Assembly (NCBI RefSeq): GCF_042747725.1 | Contig: NZ_JBHZGO010000110.1 | Span: 251,994-315,993 of the forward strand | Length of the DNA: 64,000 nt | Direction of reading: 5' to 3' | Source: FACHB-T130 sp042747725 | Lineage (GTDB): Bacteria; Cyanobacteriota; Cyanobacteriia; Cyanobacteriales; FACHB-T130 | Notes under the pieces: generated by a model | What the model saw: the letters and a program-made list of their open reading frames with translations, nothing else | Told to the model about the DNA's origin: nothing | The model's database searches: none | Position numbers and translations under genes: made by a program | Shown here: piece by piece, positions 18,201 through 26,050 of the stretch | Layout of the letters: the number at the start of each line of letters is the position of its first letter | How positions within the stretch are numbered: position 1 is the stretch's first letter

Positions 18201-21200
18201 GCGATTGTCGGTTCTAATAAACAGGAAATCCTGCGGGAAATTCGCTTAGCGATCGCAGGTATCAACAAAACTTTTGAAACAGGCGGAGAATGGAAAACAC
18301 CGCTTGGCAGCTATTTTACAGCGAAACCTTTAGGAAAACAGGGTAAAATTGCCTTTGTTTACCCCGGTATGGGGAGTTCCGATCTTGGACTGGGACGGAA
18401 CATCTTCCAGATGTTTCCTAAAGTTTACGATATCTTCTCAACCCTGACTCCCGTTCCAGGTCAGGTAATGCACGAAAAAATACATTATCCCAGGAGTTTA
18501 GAGAAACTTTCAACTCAAGCACAAGCAGAGAAACAGGCAGAATTTTTCGGTGATGGAGTCACCATGTGTCAAACCGGAATCAGTTTGGCAGTGCTATATA
18601 CTCTGATTCTCAGAGAGTATTTCCAAGTCCAACCCCAAGTCGCATTTGGATATAGTTTGGGTGAAGCTAGCGGTATGCTGTTTGCCTTGGGAGTATGGAG
18701 TGATAATTATGGGAATTTAAGTGAAGTATTCACTTCCTCTCCTCTATTTAAAACCCACGTATGTGGTCCCTGTTTAGCAGCACGTAGGTTTTGGGGGTTA
18801 TCAGAAAGCGATCGCTCGGAGAAATTCTGGATTTCCTATGTTCTCAAAGCACCAGTATCGGCAGTAAAGTCAGTTCTAGCGCGTGAAGAACGTGTCTATC
18901 TGTCGTTTATCAATACTCCAGAAGAAGTAGTAATTGGTGGAGATCCGAAAGCTTGTTTAAGAGTTATTGAAACTCTCAAATGCAGATATTTTCCCATCAA
19001 TTTTGATAGCGTATTGCACTGCGAACCAACAAATGCTGAGTATGATGGACTGGTTGAACTGCACTCAATTCCCATTCAAAATGTACCCAATATTCAGTTC
19101 TATTCTGGAGTAGATTACGCTCCTCTTAAGCTGGATACTAATTATCTTGCCCATAACGCCGCCAAAATTTGCTGTCAAACGGTCGATTTCCCTACACTTA
19201 TTAACAGTGTCTACAAAGATGGTGCCAGAATCTTCGTCGAACTAGGTGCTGGTAACAACTGTTCCCGATGGATAGGTGAAACTCTCAAACAAAAAGAGCA
19301 TATCGCCATGTCCATAAATACCAAAGGCGTTGATGACCAGATTGGCGTAGTCAGGGTTTTAGCAAAACTTCTGAGTCACGGTGTCTCTGTGGATTTGTCC
19401 CCACTTTATTCCCTAGCACCAGAAAAATCCATCCAACGTCAATCAATTGTTAAAAAAGTCACTTTGGGTGGAAGCCGAATTTATTCTAAAATATTGACCG
19501 CTGAAAATTGTGAAATTTTCCAAAAAGAGATAGCAAACAGGAGTGATAAGTCAAAAGTCATGACAATAGCCAAAGACCAACAACAGACAAATAACAATCA
19601 AAAACAAATGATGAAAATATTTCAGCTACAAATAGCTGTAGCCGAACAATTATTGAATCAAAATATATCCGTTAAGAACAATGGTCAGCTAGCCCCTGCA
19701 ACTTCAAATTCTCAGCCGAATCATTACACAAAGCCTTCTAATATTGTTTGGGATGAAGCAGATTTGCTGGAATTTGCTGAAGGGAAAATTTCCCGTGTCT
19801 TCGGTCAAGACTATGAAATTATCGATTCCTATTCGCGGCGAGTGCGGCTGCCAGTTCCTCCCTATCTCTTGGTGAGCAGGGTTACTAAACTTGATGGGGA
19901 AAAAAATAGCTTCAAACCCTCTTCAATCACAACCGAATACGATATTCCTCAGAATGCTTGGTACGCGGTTGATGGTCAAGTTCCTTGGGCAATCAGCGTA
20001 GAATCAGGTCAATGCGATTTATTATTAATCAGCTATCTAGGAATCGATTTTGAAAATAAAGGCGATCTGGTTTATCGCTTGCTTGATTGCACCCTGACGT
20101 TTCTAGATGATTTACCTAAAGAAGGACAAACCCTGCGTTATGACATCCGCATAAATTCTTTTGTACGAAGCGGAGATAACCTACTATTTTTCTTTAGCTA
20201 CGAGTGTTTCGTCGGGGAGAAAATGATCCTCAAAATGGACGGAGGCTGTGCTGGATTCTTCTCCGACGAACAACTCGAAAATGGAAAGGGAATTATTGTT
20301 TCCGATAAAGAACTTGAAGAGCGCAGCAGGATTCGAAAGCAAAAGTTTGAGCCTCTGCTAATCTGTCAAAAATCAAGCCTTGATGAGTCAGATATGTTAC
20401 ACCTCACCGAGGGTAATATTGCTGCCTGCTTAGGAGACCATTATTGGCAAAACGGCTTAAATCCCTCCCTGCGCTTGCCCCCAAAGGCAATGCTCATGAT
20501 CGATCTCGTTACATCAGTAGAACCCACAGGAGGGGCTTGGGGTTTAGGTCTAATTATCGGTGAAAAAACTCTCGACCCGGATCATTGGTATTTCCCCTGC
20601 CACTTCAAAGACGATCAGGTGATGGCTGGTTCCCTGATGGCAGAAGGTTGCGGTCAATTGTTGCAATTCTATCTCCTCTATTTAGGATTGCAAACCTACA
20701 CTGTCGATGCCAGATTTCAACCGATTCCAGGTTTGCCACAGGTGGTACGTTGTCGGGGACAAGTTACTCCGATTTCTGCAAAATTAATTTATCGGATGGA
20801 AATCACTGAAATTGGCATTACACCAAAACCTTATGCAAAATGTAACGTTGAAATCATCCTGAACGGCAAAATTGTTGTTCACTTCAAAGACCTGGGCTTG
20901 CAGTTATCTGAAAAGAATCCCAATCAATCAATTCCTGTTGAACAAGCGATAAAACAATCTCTACAGCAGACTGAATTGCCCCGGAAACCAGCCTTATTAA
21001 ATGAAGAGCAAGTCACCGAATTTTGTCTAGGTTCTGTTGCTAAGTGTTTTGGGCCAGAATTCGAGATTTATGACAACGGTAGCGTCAAAGCTTCGCGGAT
21101 GCCTAATACTCATCTCAATTTAGTGCATCGCGTTTTGGAAGTGAATGGTAAACGCCATCAACTAACAAAAAATTCCAGTATCGTCACCGAATATGACGTT

Positions 21201-22142
21201 CCCCCGGAGCCTTGGTATTATCGCCAAAACTCATCTCCGACGATACCGTACTCAATTTTAATGGAGATAGCTCTACAACCATGTGGTTTTCTTTCTGCTT
21301 ATTTAGGAACCACTTTGCTGTATCCGAATCAAGACTTGTACTTCCGCAATCTTGATGGACAGGGTCGCATTCTCAAGGATATAGATATCCGAGGAAAGAC
21401 GATTACTAATACAGCGCGATTGCTTTCTTCATCGAATATTCAAGGAGTAATCATTCAAAGTTTTGATTTTCAAATGGTTTGCGATGGCGAACCCTTTTAT
21501 GAAGGAAATGCCGCATTTGGTCATTTCAGTCCCCAATCTTTGGCAAATCAGGTAGGACTGGATCGCGGTAAGGATGTTCCACCCTGGTACGAAACTGAAA
21601 ATACCACTGGACTACCTAAAGCAAAAATAGACTTAAGGAGTCAAGAAAGTAGAGCCAAGTTTTATCGTATTAATCAGGCTCGACCACATTATCGTCTCGC
21701 TCACTATCAGTTAGACCTCCTCAATGAAGTACGAATTATTGAGGGAGGTGGAAACTATCAGCAAGGCTACATCTATGCCAGAAAAGAGGTAAAGCCGAAT
21801 GACTGGTATTTCAAATGTCATTTTTACCTTGACCCTGTCATGCCAGGTTCATTAGGAATCGAGGCAATTTTGCAAGCGATGCAAGTTTATGCTTTGCAAT
21901 TTGATTTAGGAAAACAATTCAAATCTCCCCGTTTCGTTCAACTCATCGACCATCAAATAATTTGGAAATATCGCGGACAGATTCCTCATGGTCATACCGA
22001 GATGTATTTAGAGGTTCATATTTCCAAAGTTGATATTACCCCAAACAAAGTCACCCTAATCGGTGATGCCAGTTTGTGGAAACCCAATCTGAGAATATAT
22101 GAAGTCAAAGACATCGCTCTTTGTTTAGTTGAGTCTGATTAA
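15246..22142 (+). CDS. PfaC/HglC-HglD-like synthase: KS-CLF-AT plus four hotdog dehydratase domains
   Basis: The 2298-residue protein combines activities often split between proteins. The first ketosynthase (about 1-450) has Cys197 in DAACASS, ECHATGT and GSVKSNFGH. The second KS-like domain (about 460-930) lacks the nucleophile: Glu665 replaces Cys in TISAEENS, and the first His motif reads EVFGSG, so it is a chain-length factor. The acyltransferase (about 1035-1400) has YPGMGSS and Ser1137 in GYSLGE. After a low-complexity linker come two double-hotdog units (about 1500-1890 and 1915-2298). In each, only the second hotdog has the FabA-type His: His1786 in CHFKDDQVM and His2192 in CHFYLDPVM, each with Glu fourteen residues later. 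FabA-like dehydratase/isomerases create and position double bonds. Start ATG 15246 has a modest AGGG site. Confidence 0.9.
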   Translation: MQKIAIIGLSCLFPGAENPEEYWQNLIAKKDLKTLATEEQMGVNAQCFYDPAKGKLDKYYCMKGGYIRDFQFDASGYQIEPELLKNLDKLYQWPLYVSKQALQDSGYLNNISVLQKCGVILGNLSFPTRFSHRLFAPIYHKVLDSALQQLLQKESFRLEKSSGDTSALNGMMSGYPAAVIAQALSLSGINLSLDAACASSLYAIKLACNYLLSGKADLMLAGAVSCADPFFINMGFSIFQAYPEDGISHPFDKSSGGLVAGEGAGIVVLKRYSDAVRDGDRIYATICGIGLSNDGKGKFVLSPNPKGQILAFERAYTEAGITPNSIDYVECHATGTPVGDITELNSMEAFFGQYQTAPLIGSVKSNFGHLLTAAGVAGLIKVILSMTEEVIPATIDVTDPLSSDKGAIAAKQMVTSATPWPHQLPTKRAAVSAFGFGGTNAHLILESSEATVAETEYSQSPIQNSLAIVGMDAFFGSCNGLDAFERTIYDGTQHFIPVPPQRWQGIEEHPQLLQEYGLANGEAPLGAYIQDFELDFLNFKIPPRDEDQLIPQQLLMLKVADNAIKDAKLAPGGNVAVIVAMGTELTLHQYRGRCDLSWQIKESLEQANISLPPERIAELETLAKDSLHPPAQVNRYTSFIGNVMASRISAQWDFSGPSFTISAEENSVFKALEVAQLLLSNEEVDAVVVGAVDLSGGLENVLFRHQLAPINTGINTLSYDENANGWMVGEGAGAVVLKRHETAKKEQDRIYAVIDAISLIQDNANNKSTSDRVVAQAVEQAFNLAGIKPTDIGYLEVFGSGVAPEDEAEITGLLSTYQTSQPNLSCCLGSVKANIGHTYAASGMASLIKTALCLYHRYIPATPQWSSPKMPQLWQGSPFYVATESRTWFLEPEASKRVAAINGLGIDGTYSHLILSEDLSQTERHSKYLEQTPFYLFPLTANHQSALLEQLNSLQNIIETGNDLSVAATQTFTAFGQSPQATYTLAIVGSNKQEILREIRLAIAGINKTFETGGEWKTPLGSYFTAKPLGKQGKIAFVYPGMGSSDLGLGRNIFQMFPKVYDIFSTLTPVPGQVMHEKIHYPRSLEKLSTQAQAEKQAEFFGDGVTMCQTGISLAVLYTLILREYFQVQPQVAFGYSLGEASGMLFALGVWSDNYGNLSEVFTSSPLFKTHVCGPCLAARRFWGLSESDRSEKFWISYVLKAPVSAVKSVLAREERVYLSFINTPEEVVIGGDPKACLRVIETLKCRYFPINFDSVLHCEPTNAEYDGLVELHSIPIQNVPNIQFYSGVDYAPLKLDTNYLAHNAAKICCQTVDFPTLINSVYKDGARIFVELGAGNNCSRWIGETLKQKEHIAMSINTKGVDDQIGVVRVLAKLLSHGVSVDLSPLYSLAPEKSIQRQSIVKKVTLGGSRIYSKILTAENCEIFQKEIANRSDKSKVMTIAKDQQQTNNNQKQMMKIFQLQIAVAEQLLNQNISVKNNGQLAPATSNSQPNHYTKPSNIVWDEADLLEFAEGKISRVFGQDYEIIDSYSRRVRLPVPPYLLVSRVTKLDGEKNSFKPSSITTEYDIPQNAWYAVDGQVPWAISVESGQCDLLLISYLGIDFENKGDLVYRLLDCTLTFLDDLPKEGQTLRYDIRINSFVRSGDNLLFFFSYECFVGEKMILKMDGGCAGFFSDEQLENGKGIIVSDKELEERSRIRKQKFEPLLICQKSSLDESDMLHLTEGNIAACLGDHYWQNGLNPSLRLPPKAMLMIDLVTSVEPTGGAWGLGLIIGEKTLDPDHWYFPCHFKDDQVMAGSLMAEGCGQLLQFYLLYLGLQTYTVDARFQPIPGLPQVVRCRGQVTPISAKLIYRMEITEIGITPKPYAKCNVEIILNGKIVVHFKDLGLQLSEKNPNQSIPVEQAIKQSLQQTELPRKPALLNEEQVTEFCLGSVAKCFGPEFEIYDNGSVKASRMPNTHLNLVHRVLEVNGKRHQLTKNSSIVTEYDVPPEPWYYRQNSSPTIPYSILMEIALQPCGFLSAYLGTTLLYPNQDLYFRNLDGQGRILKDIDIRGKTITNTARLLSSSNIQGVIIQSFDFQMVCDGEPFYEGNAAFGHFSPQSLANQVGLDRGKDVPPWYETENTTGLPKAKIDLRSQESRAKFYRINQARPHYRLAHYQLDLLNEVRIIEGGGNYQQGYIYARKEVKPNDWYFKCHFYLDPVMPGSLGIEAILQAMQVYALQFDLGKQFKSPRFVQLIDHQIIWKYRGQIPHGHTEMYLEVHISKVDITPNKVTLIGDASLWKPNLRIYEVKDIALCLVESD

Positions 22143-22160
22143 AATCTACCAAACTCACAC

Positions 22161-22359
22161 TACGGTTCAGTTAGGGTTAGAAAATCCTCTCCCTGTGTAG
22201 GTTGGGTTGAGGTACGAAACCCAACTACAATCTGCTATAGCAATGTCACATTACGGTTCAGTTAGGGTTAGAAAATCCTCTCCCTGTGTAGGTTGGGTTG
22301 AGGTACGAAACCCAACAAGAGTAAGCATTTGTTGGGTTTCGTACCTCAACCCAACCTAC
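22161..22359. repeat. 65-bp perfect direct repeat followed by a 29-bp inverted copy
   Basis: 22161-22225 and 22252-22316 are identical over 65 bases. The last 29 bases of each unit (starting GTAGGTTGGGTTGAGG) are inverted exactly at 22331-22359, so the second copy and the inverted copy can form a 29-bp stem with a 14-base loop. The element lies between the large synthase and the PfaD-like gene and could stop or modulate readthrough. Confidence 0.9.
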
Positions 22360-22407
22360 AATCTACAATCTAAAATCTGTTGTTGACTTGAATTGGAAAA
22401 AGAAACT

Positions 22408-24063
22408 ATGTTGGCAATACCTTTGACGCAAAACAAAAATGGTCTTCGATTCTCAGGAAATCCGAACAATCAAAATCCAGTATGGCAGGGTTCTTTAAGT
22501 TCTGTAGCTTTTGATGAAGAAGGTATCAAGGCTAAACTGCTGAATTTAGATAAACCCTGTTACATCGTTAGCAAGCAAGGTCAAATTGGCATCACTAACG
22601 AAGGTTATTTAGGCGATGCTAATAACGGCAAAACTGAATCAGTAGAAACTTTGACGGCTGTACCGCCGCTGCTTACACAACAGTTGGGAGATCCAAATTT
22701 TCTCACTTTTCATGGCGTAAAATATGCCTATAGTACTGGGTCAATGGCTAATGGCATTGCCTCAGAAGAAATGGTGATTGCCCTTGGCAAAGAGAAAATT
22801 CTCAGTGCCTTTGGTGCCGCTGGCTTAGTTCCTTCCAGAATTGAAACTGCTATTCACCGCATTCAGCAAGCACTGCCCCAAGGACCTTACGCATTTAATT
22901 TGATCCACAGTCCTAGTGAAGCTGCAATTGAGCGAGGTGCGATCGCTCTATATCTCCAACATGGCGTAACTACGGTAGAAGCTTCCGCATTTCTGGATTT
23001 GACGCCCAACATTGTCTATTATCGGGCAGCCGGACTCAGTGTCAATTCAGCGAATCAAATCGAGATCAAAAACAAAATAATTGCCAAAATTTCTAGGACA
23101 GAAGTTGCCACTAAATTTTTGCAACCAGCACCAACCAAAATGCTCAAGCAATTGGTCGCTCAAGGCTTAATTACTGAGTTGCAAGCTACTTTAGCTGAAA
23201 AAGTTCCTATGGCTGACGATATCACTGTAGAAGCCGATTCTGGCGGTCATACAGATAATCGTCCGCTGGTTTGTCTCCTGCCTTCGATTCTGGCTCTCAG
23301 GGATGAAATTCAAGAAAAATATGGTTATGAACAACCTGTTAGAGTTGGAGCTGCTGGAGGAATTGGTACACCGCAGTCAGCATTAGGGGCATTTATGATG
23401 GGAGCCGCTTATGTGGTGACTGGCTCCATTAACCAATCTTGTCTTGAAGCTGGAGCTTCTACTCATACCAAAAACTTGCTAGCTCAAGCGGGGATGGCTG
23501 ATGTCAGTATGGCACCAGCGGCGGATATGTTTGAAATGGGGGTGAAATTACAAGTCCTTAAACGTGGCACTCTCTTCGCAATGCGGGCGCAAAAACTCTT
23601 TGATTTCTACAAGAACTATGACTCAATTGAAGAAATTCCTCTTGTGGAAAGAGAGAAATTAGAAAAAGAAATATTCAGGAAGAGTCTAGAGTCAGTTTGG
23701 GAAGATACCGTTGCTTATTTTTCTCAACGCGACCCGGATCAAATAACCAGAGCAGATAACAATCCCAAACGTAAAATGGCTCTGATTTTTCGCTCGTATT
23801 TGGGGTTATCCTCCCGCTGGTCTAATGCTGGTGAGAAAGGTCGTGAAATGGATTATCAAATCTGGTGTGGTCCCGCGATGGGATCGTTCAATGAATGGGT
23901 GAAGGGTTCTTATCTGGCTCAAGCGAATAATCGTCGCGTAGTTGATGTTGCAGATCACATAACGATTGGTGCTGCCTTTTTGTACCGGCTGCAAAATTTG
24001 AAACTACAGGGGTTATGGATGCCTGCACAATACTGGAATTACTGTCCAAAACCTCTTTTTTAG
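22408..24063 (+). CDS. PfaD-type enoyl reductase (FMN-dependent, trans-acting)
   Basis: The protein has 551 residues from ATG 22408, preceded by GGAAAAAGA; a TTG at 22393 is an in-frame alternative. It is a TIM-barrel flavoenzyme of the nitronate-monooxygenase/FabK superfamily. Visible landmarks are GSMANGIASEEMV (about 113-125), VEADSGGHTDNRP (flavin and catalytic region, about 273-285), VGAAGGIGTP with FMGAAYVVTGSINQS (phosphate binding), and the PfaD-specific C-terminal half with DMFEMGVKLQVLKRGTLFAMRA and YRSYLGLSSRW-like segments. In PUFA synthases this protein reduces the enoyl-ACP intermediate. It follows the large synthase on the same strand after 265 bp filled with repeats. Its presence makes the locus capable of full reductive cycles. 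Confidence 0.9.
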   Translation: MLAIPLTQNKNGLRFSGNPNNQNPVWQGSLSSVAFDEEGIKAKLLNLDKPCYIVSKQGQIGITNEGYLGDANNGKTESVETLTAVPPLLTQQLGDPNFLTFHGVKYAYSTGSMANGIASEEMVIALGKEKILSAFGAAGLVPSRIETAIHRIQQALPQGPYAFNLIHSPSEAAIERGAIALYLQHGVTTVEASAFLDLTPNIVYYRAAGLSVNSANQIEIKNKIIAKISRTEVATKFLQPAPTKMLKQLVAQGLITELQATLAEKVPMADDITVEADSGGHTDNRPLVCLLPSILALRDEIQEKYGYEQPVRVGAAGGIGTPQSALGAFMMGAAYVVTGSINQSCLEAGASTHTKNLLAQAGMADVSMAPAADMFEMGVKLQVLKRGTLFAMRAQKLFDFYKNYDSIEEIPLVEREKLEKEIFRKSLESVWEDTVAYFSQRDPDQITRADNNPKRKMALIFRSYLGLSSRWSNAGEKGREMDYQIWCGPAMGSFNEWVKGSYLAQANNRRVVDVADHITIGAAFLYRLQNLKLQGLWMPAQYWNYCPKPLF

Positions 24064-24186
24064 AGATAGTATAAACATCCTTGCTACCAGGGGCTTGCAT
24101 TGTAAAGAACTTTGCCGAAAAAAGCCTCTGGGCTATCTCTATTGGTGTCGCTCAAATGGAGGCAAGCGATCGCGTATGAGCGTTTA

Positions 24187-24414
24187 TTATGAAGAGGCTT
24201 TTGAGTGAGTTTGCGCGATCGCTTTTGTCACTTCCCAGAACTCGCGCCAAGTAGCTGAGGCATCGTCTCGTCGCCATACAGCCGCCATTGCGACAGTTGG
24301 TGTGTATTCAGCGATGTTTTTGTAGAAGACATCCTTGCGTTGAAGATTTTGGACATTAGCTGGTAGCAAGGCAACTCCAACCCCGCCAGCGACTAAGCCG
24401 AGTATCGTCAGCAT
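24187..24414 (-). pseudogene. C-terminal fragment of a LysR-type transcriptional regulator
   Basis: The 75 codons read MLTILGLVAGGVGVALLPA and on to AMAAVWRRDDASATWREFWEV. This is the end of a LysR effector domain: the TILGLVAxGxGVALLP motif and the closing strand. Upstream in frame there is a TAG three codons beyond IFGL (24430-24432), and the helix-turn-helix and most of the effector domain are missing. It cannot bind DNA. It lies between the lipid-synthase cluster and the TxlA gene, so it may be what remains of a regulator of a former neighbour. Confidence 0.7.
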
Positions 24415-24454
24415 CAGCCCAAAAATCTTCTAACAGCCAAGTGAAAAGTAATTT

Positions 24455-25060
24455 TTAATCGCTTTTTACTTGGCTACCGTGACTGCGAGGGTCATCCTGA
24501 CTGGCTTTGGCTGGTGTAACGGGTGATTGGAAGGCAGAAACCTGTCCCCCAGCTTGGGCGTAAGGCAGAGGTACAGAGGCAACGAGGGCGTCAATGTTTG
24601 CCTGCATAACGGGACGAGGAACCTCACCAATAGTTTGAGCGATCGCTTCTCCGTTGTTGCCGAAATATACAAAATGGGGAATCCCATCGATGCGGTAGCG
24701 CAGCATTTCTGGCAACCACTTGTTGTTATCCACATTCAGCATCACAAAATTCATCGAATCAGCATACTGCTCTTTCAATTCGCCCAGATCCTTTGCCATC
24801 GCCTGACAGCTGGTACACCAGTTCGCATAAAATTCCATCAGCGTCGGCTTGCCATTACTCAAAGCCGCTTCTAAGGGTGTAGATTGCTCAGCTTGGGTGT
24901 CCAGGGAAACTGAACTTGTCTCAGTTTGCAGTCCCAAGAATAGGGCAACGCTGAGGATGATCGCTACTAGGGCAATCAAGAAATTTCTGATGCGTCTCCC
25001 CATTGTCGATTCAGATTTCTCTGGGGATGCCACTGGCGAGTTAGGTAAATTCGCAGCCAT
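24455..25060 (-). CDS. txlA: TxlA/HCF164-like membrane-anchored thioredoxin
   Basis: From ATG 25060 the protein has 201 residues; a TTG eight codons earlier is less likely. Residues about 22-45 form a membrane anchor (FLIALVAIILSVALFLGL). The thioredoxin domain (about 60-165) has FYANWCTSCQAMAKDL, a CxxC active site of WCTSC type, and the cis-Pro motif GIPHF. The C-terminal tail is polar. HCF164 in chloroplasts and TxlA in cyanobacteria pass reducing power across the thylakoid membrane for cytochrome assembly. Sequence pattern and size fit this family well. It is transcribed toward the LysR remnant and seems monocistronic. Confidence 0.85.
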   Translation of the reverse strand: MAANLPNSPVASPEKSESTMGRRIRNFLIALVAIILSVALFLGLQTETSSVSLDTQAEQSTPLEAALSNGKPTLMEFYANWCTSCQAMAKDLGELKEQYADSMNFVMLNVDNNKWLPEMLRYRIDGIPHFVYFGNNGEAIAQTIGEVPRPVMQANIDALVASVPLPYAQAGGQVSAFQSPVTPAKASQDDPRSHGSQVKSD

Positions 25061-25219
25061 AACCGATTTATTACAAGTTATCAATTCCTACTTTGAGTTT
25101 AACTCTAGTTAATTTTTTAAATCCTTATCGCCTACAGCAGTCAGTTAATTCTAAGTATTTATGCTTATCAAGCTCTGGATCGAGGAGAACGGCTAGCAAA
25201 CAGTTTTAGAAACAAAAAA

Positions 25220-25245
25220 CCCGGCGTCAGAACGCTGACGCCGGG
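25220..25245 (-). terminator. Rho-independent terminator of the Cys-rich peptide gene
   Basis: CCCGGCGTCAG (25220-25230) pairs perfectly with CTGACGCCGGG (25235-25245) over a 4-base loop. Read on the minus strand the stem is followed by a run of T (complement of 25213-25219). It lies 54 bases after the stop codon of the small gene. Confidence 0.85.
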
Positions 25246-25298
25246 AAGAAAATGGCACTAAGTACACTAGCGCCCAATTAAATAACCAAAGCCAATTT

Positions 25299-25445
25299 TC
25301 AACAGTTTGAACAGGGGGTTGTGCAATCAGGCATCCCGCAGTCGCCACAACTACCGGCGAGGGCTGGAGCGACTGTCAGCGCTAGCAGAGCTAGGGCAGC
25401 CACAACTCCCCCGATTACCGCTTTATTGGGCTTAGTTTTGTTCAT
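25299..25445 (-). CDS. Small secreted cysteine-rich peptide (putative metal binder)
   Basis: A 48-residue frame from ATG 25445, with GAAGGA upstream. Residues 1-30 form a clear Sec signal peptide: MNKTKPNK, then a hydrophobic core, then ALA at the cleavage site. The mature part is GSCGDCGMPDCTTPCSNC, five cysteines in eighteen residues. A strong terminator follows, and a MerR-type promoter precedes it, so it is an independent transcription unit. Cys-rich composition plus the metal-type promoter suggests binding of a thiophilic metal in the periplasm, but no known family was recognised. The gene is too short for many gene callers. Confidence 0.75.
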   Translation of the reverse strand: MNKTKPNKAVIGGVVAALALLALTVAPALAGSCGDCGMPDCTTPCSNC

Positions 25446-25493
25446 TTTTAATCCTTCACTGTTCTAGTGGTTAGTTTGTTCTTGAACTAACTC

Positions 25494-25525
25494 ATTATAA
25501 ACTCTCCATTTAAATGGAGAGTCAA
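25494..25525 (-). promoter_or_regulatory. MerR-family-type promoter: TTGACT, 20-bp spacer, TATAAT with 22-bp palindrome
   Basis: On the minus strand TTGACT (25525-25520) and TATAAT (25499-25494) are separated by exactly 20 bases, longer than the usual 17. The interval 25501-25522 is a perfect palindrome, ACTCTCC-N8-GGAGAGT. A lengthened spacer holding a dyad is the hallmark of MerR-family activated promoters, and ACTCT-N12-AGAGT is the arrangement known for ZntR. It drives the Cys-rich peptide gene. The divergent ferredoxin gene starts 70 bp away. Confidence 0.75.
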
Positions 25526-25595
25526 GCCCGACTCAAGAAATTTTTGAGGGAATTTTTAAGTTAAAACAGATATCAGGGGATTAAAACTTAAAGCT

Positions 25596-26000
25596 GTGAA
25601 AAAACGAGTAACGCTGACTTTTCCCAAACGAGCCATTCAAATGCCGGTGACTTACCGGCTGGCGAAGGATTTTAATGTGGCGGCAAATATTATCCGCGCC
25701 CAAGTGGCACCCAATCAAATTGGGAAGCTAGTGGTGGAACTTTTGGGCGATATTGATGCGCTGGATGCGGCAATAGAGTGGATGCGATCGCAAGACATCA
25801 GCGTTTCTTTTGCCAGCCGAGAGATAGTGATTGATGAAGACAGTTGCGTTCACTGCGGGTTATGCACTGGCGTTTGCCCCACAGAAGCTTTGACTCTAGA
25901 ACCGCAGACATTTCGCCTAAATTTTACGCGATCGCGCTGTATTGTCTGCGAACAGTGCATTCCCACCTGTCCCGTGGAGGCAATTTCCACCAATTTTTGA
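25596..26000 (+). CDS. NIL-domain/4Fe-4S ferredoxin protein
   Basis: The 134-residue protein starts at GTG 25596. Residues about 1-75 form a NIL domain, the small ferredoxin-fold unit also found at the end of methionine ABC transporter ATPases (VTLTFPKRAIQMPVTYRLAKDFNV). Residues about 80-132 hold two 4Fe-4S motifs, CVHCGLCTGVCP and CIVCEQCIPTCP. Such proteins are widespread in cyanobacteria and are thought to take part in sulfur-related electron transfer. It is divergent from the Cys-rich peptide gene and shares the same intergenic region, so the palindrome could also influence it. Confidence 0.85.
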   Translation: MKKRVTLTFPKRAIQMPVTYRLAKDFNVAANIIRAQVAPNQIGKLVVELLGDIDALDAAIEWMRSQDISVSFASREIVIDEDSCVHCGLCTGVCPTEALTLEPQTFRLNFTRSRCIVCEQCIPTCPVEAISTNF

Positions 26001-26050
26001 ATTGAAAATGCCTGTTTTTTTACATAGCGCGATCGCTAATTTAGTACAGA

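Noticed and set aside
24062..24140. AGAGATAG/CTATCTCT inverted pair after the PfaD-like gene as a terminator
   Set aside because: The arms are 63 bases apart, only 8 bp long and lack a T-run.
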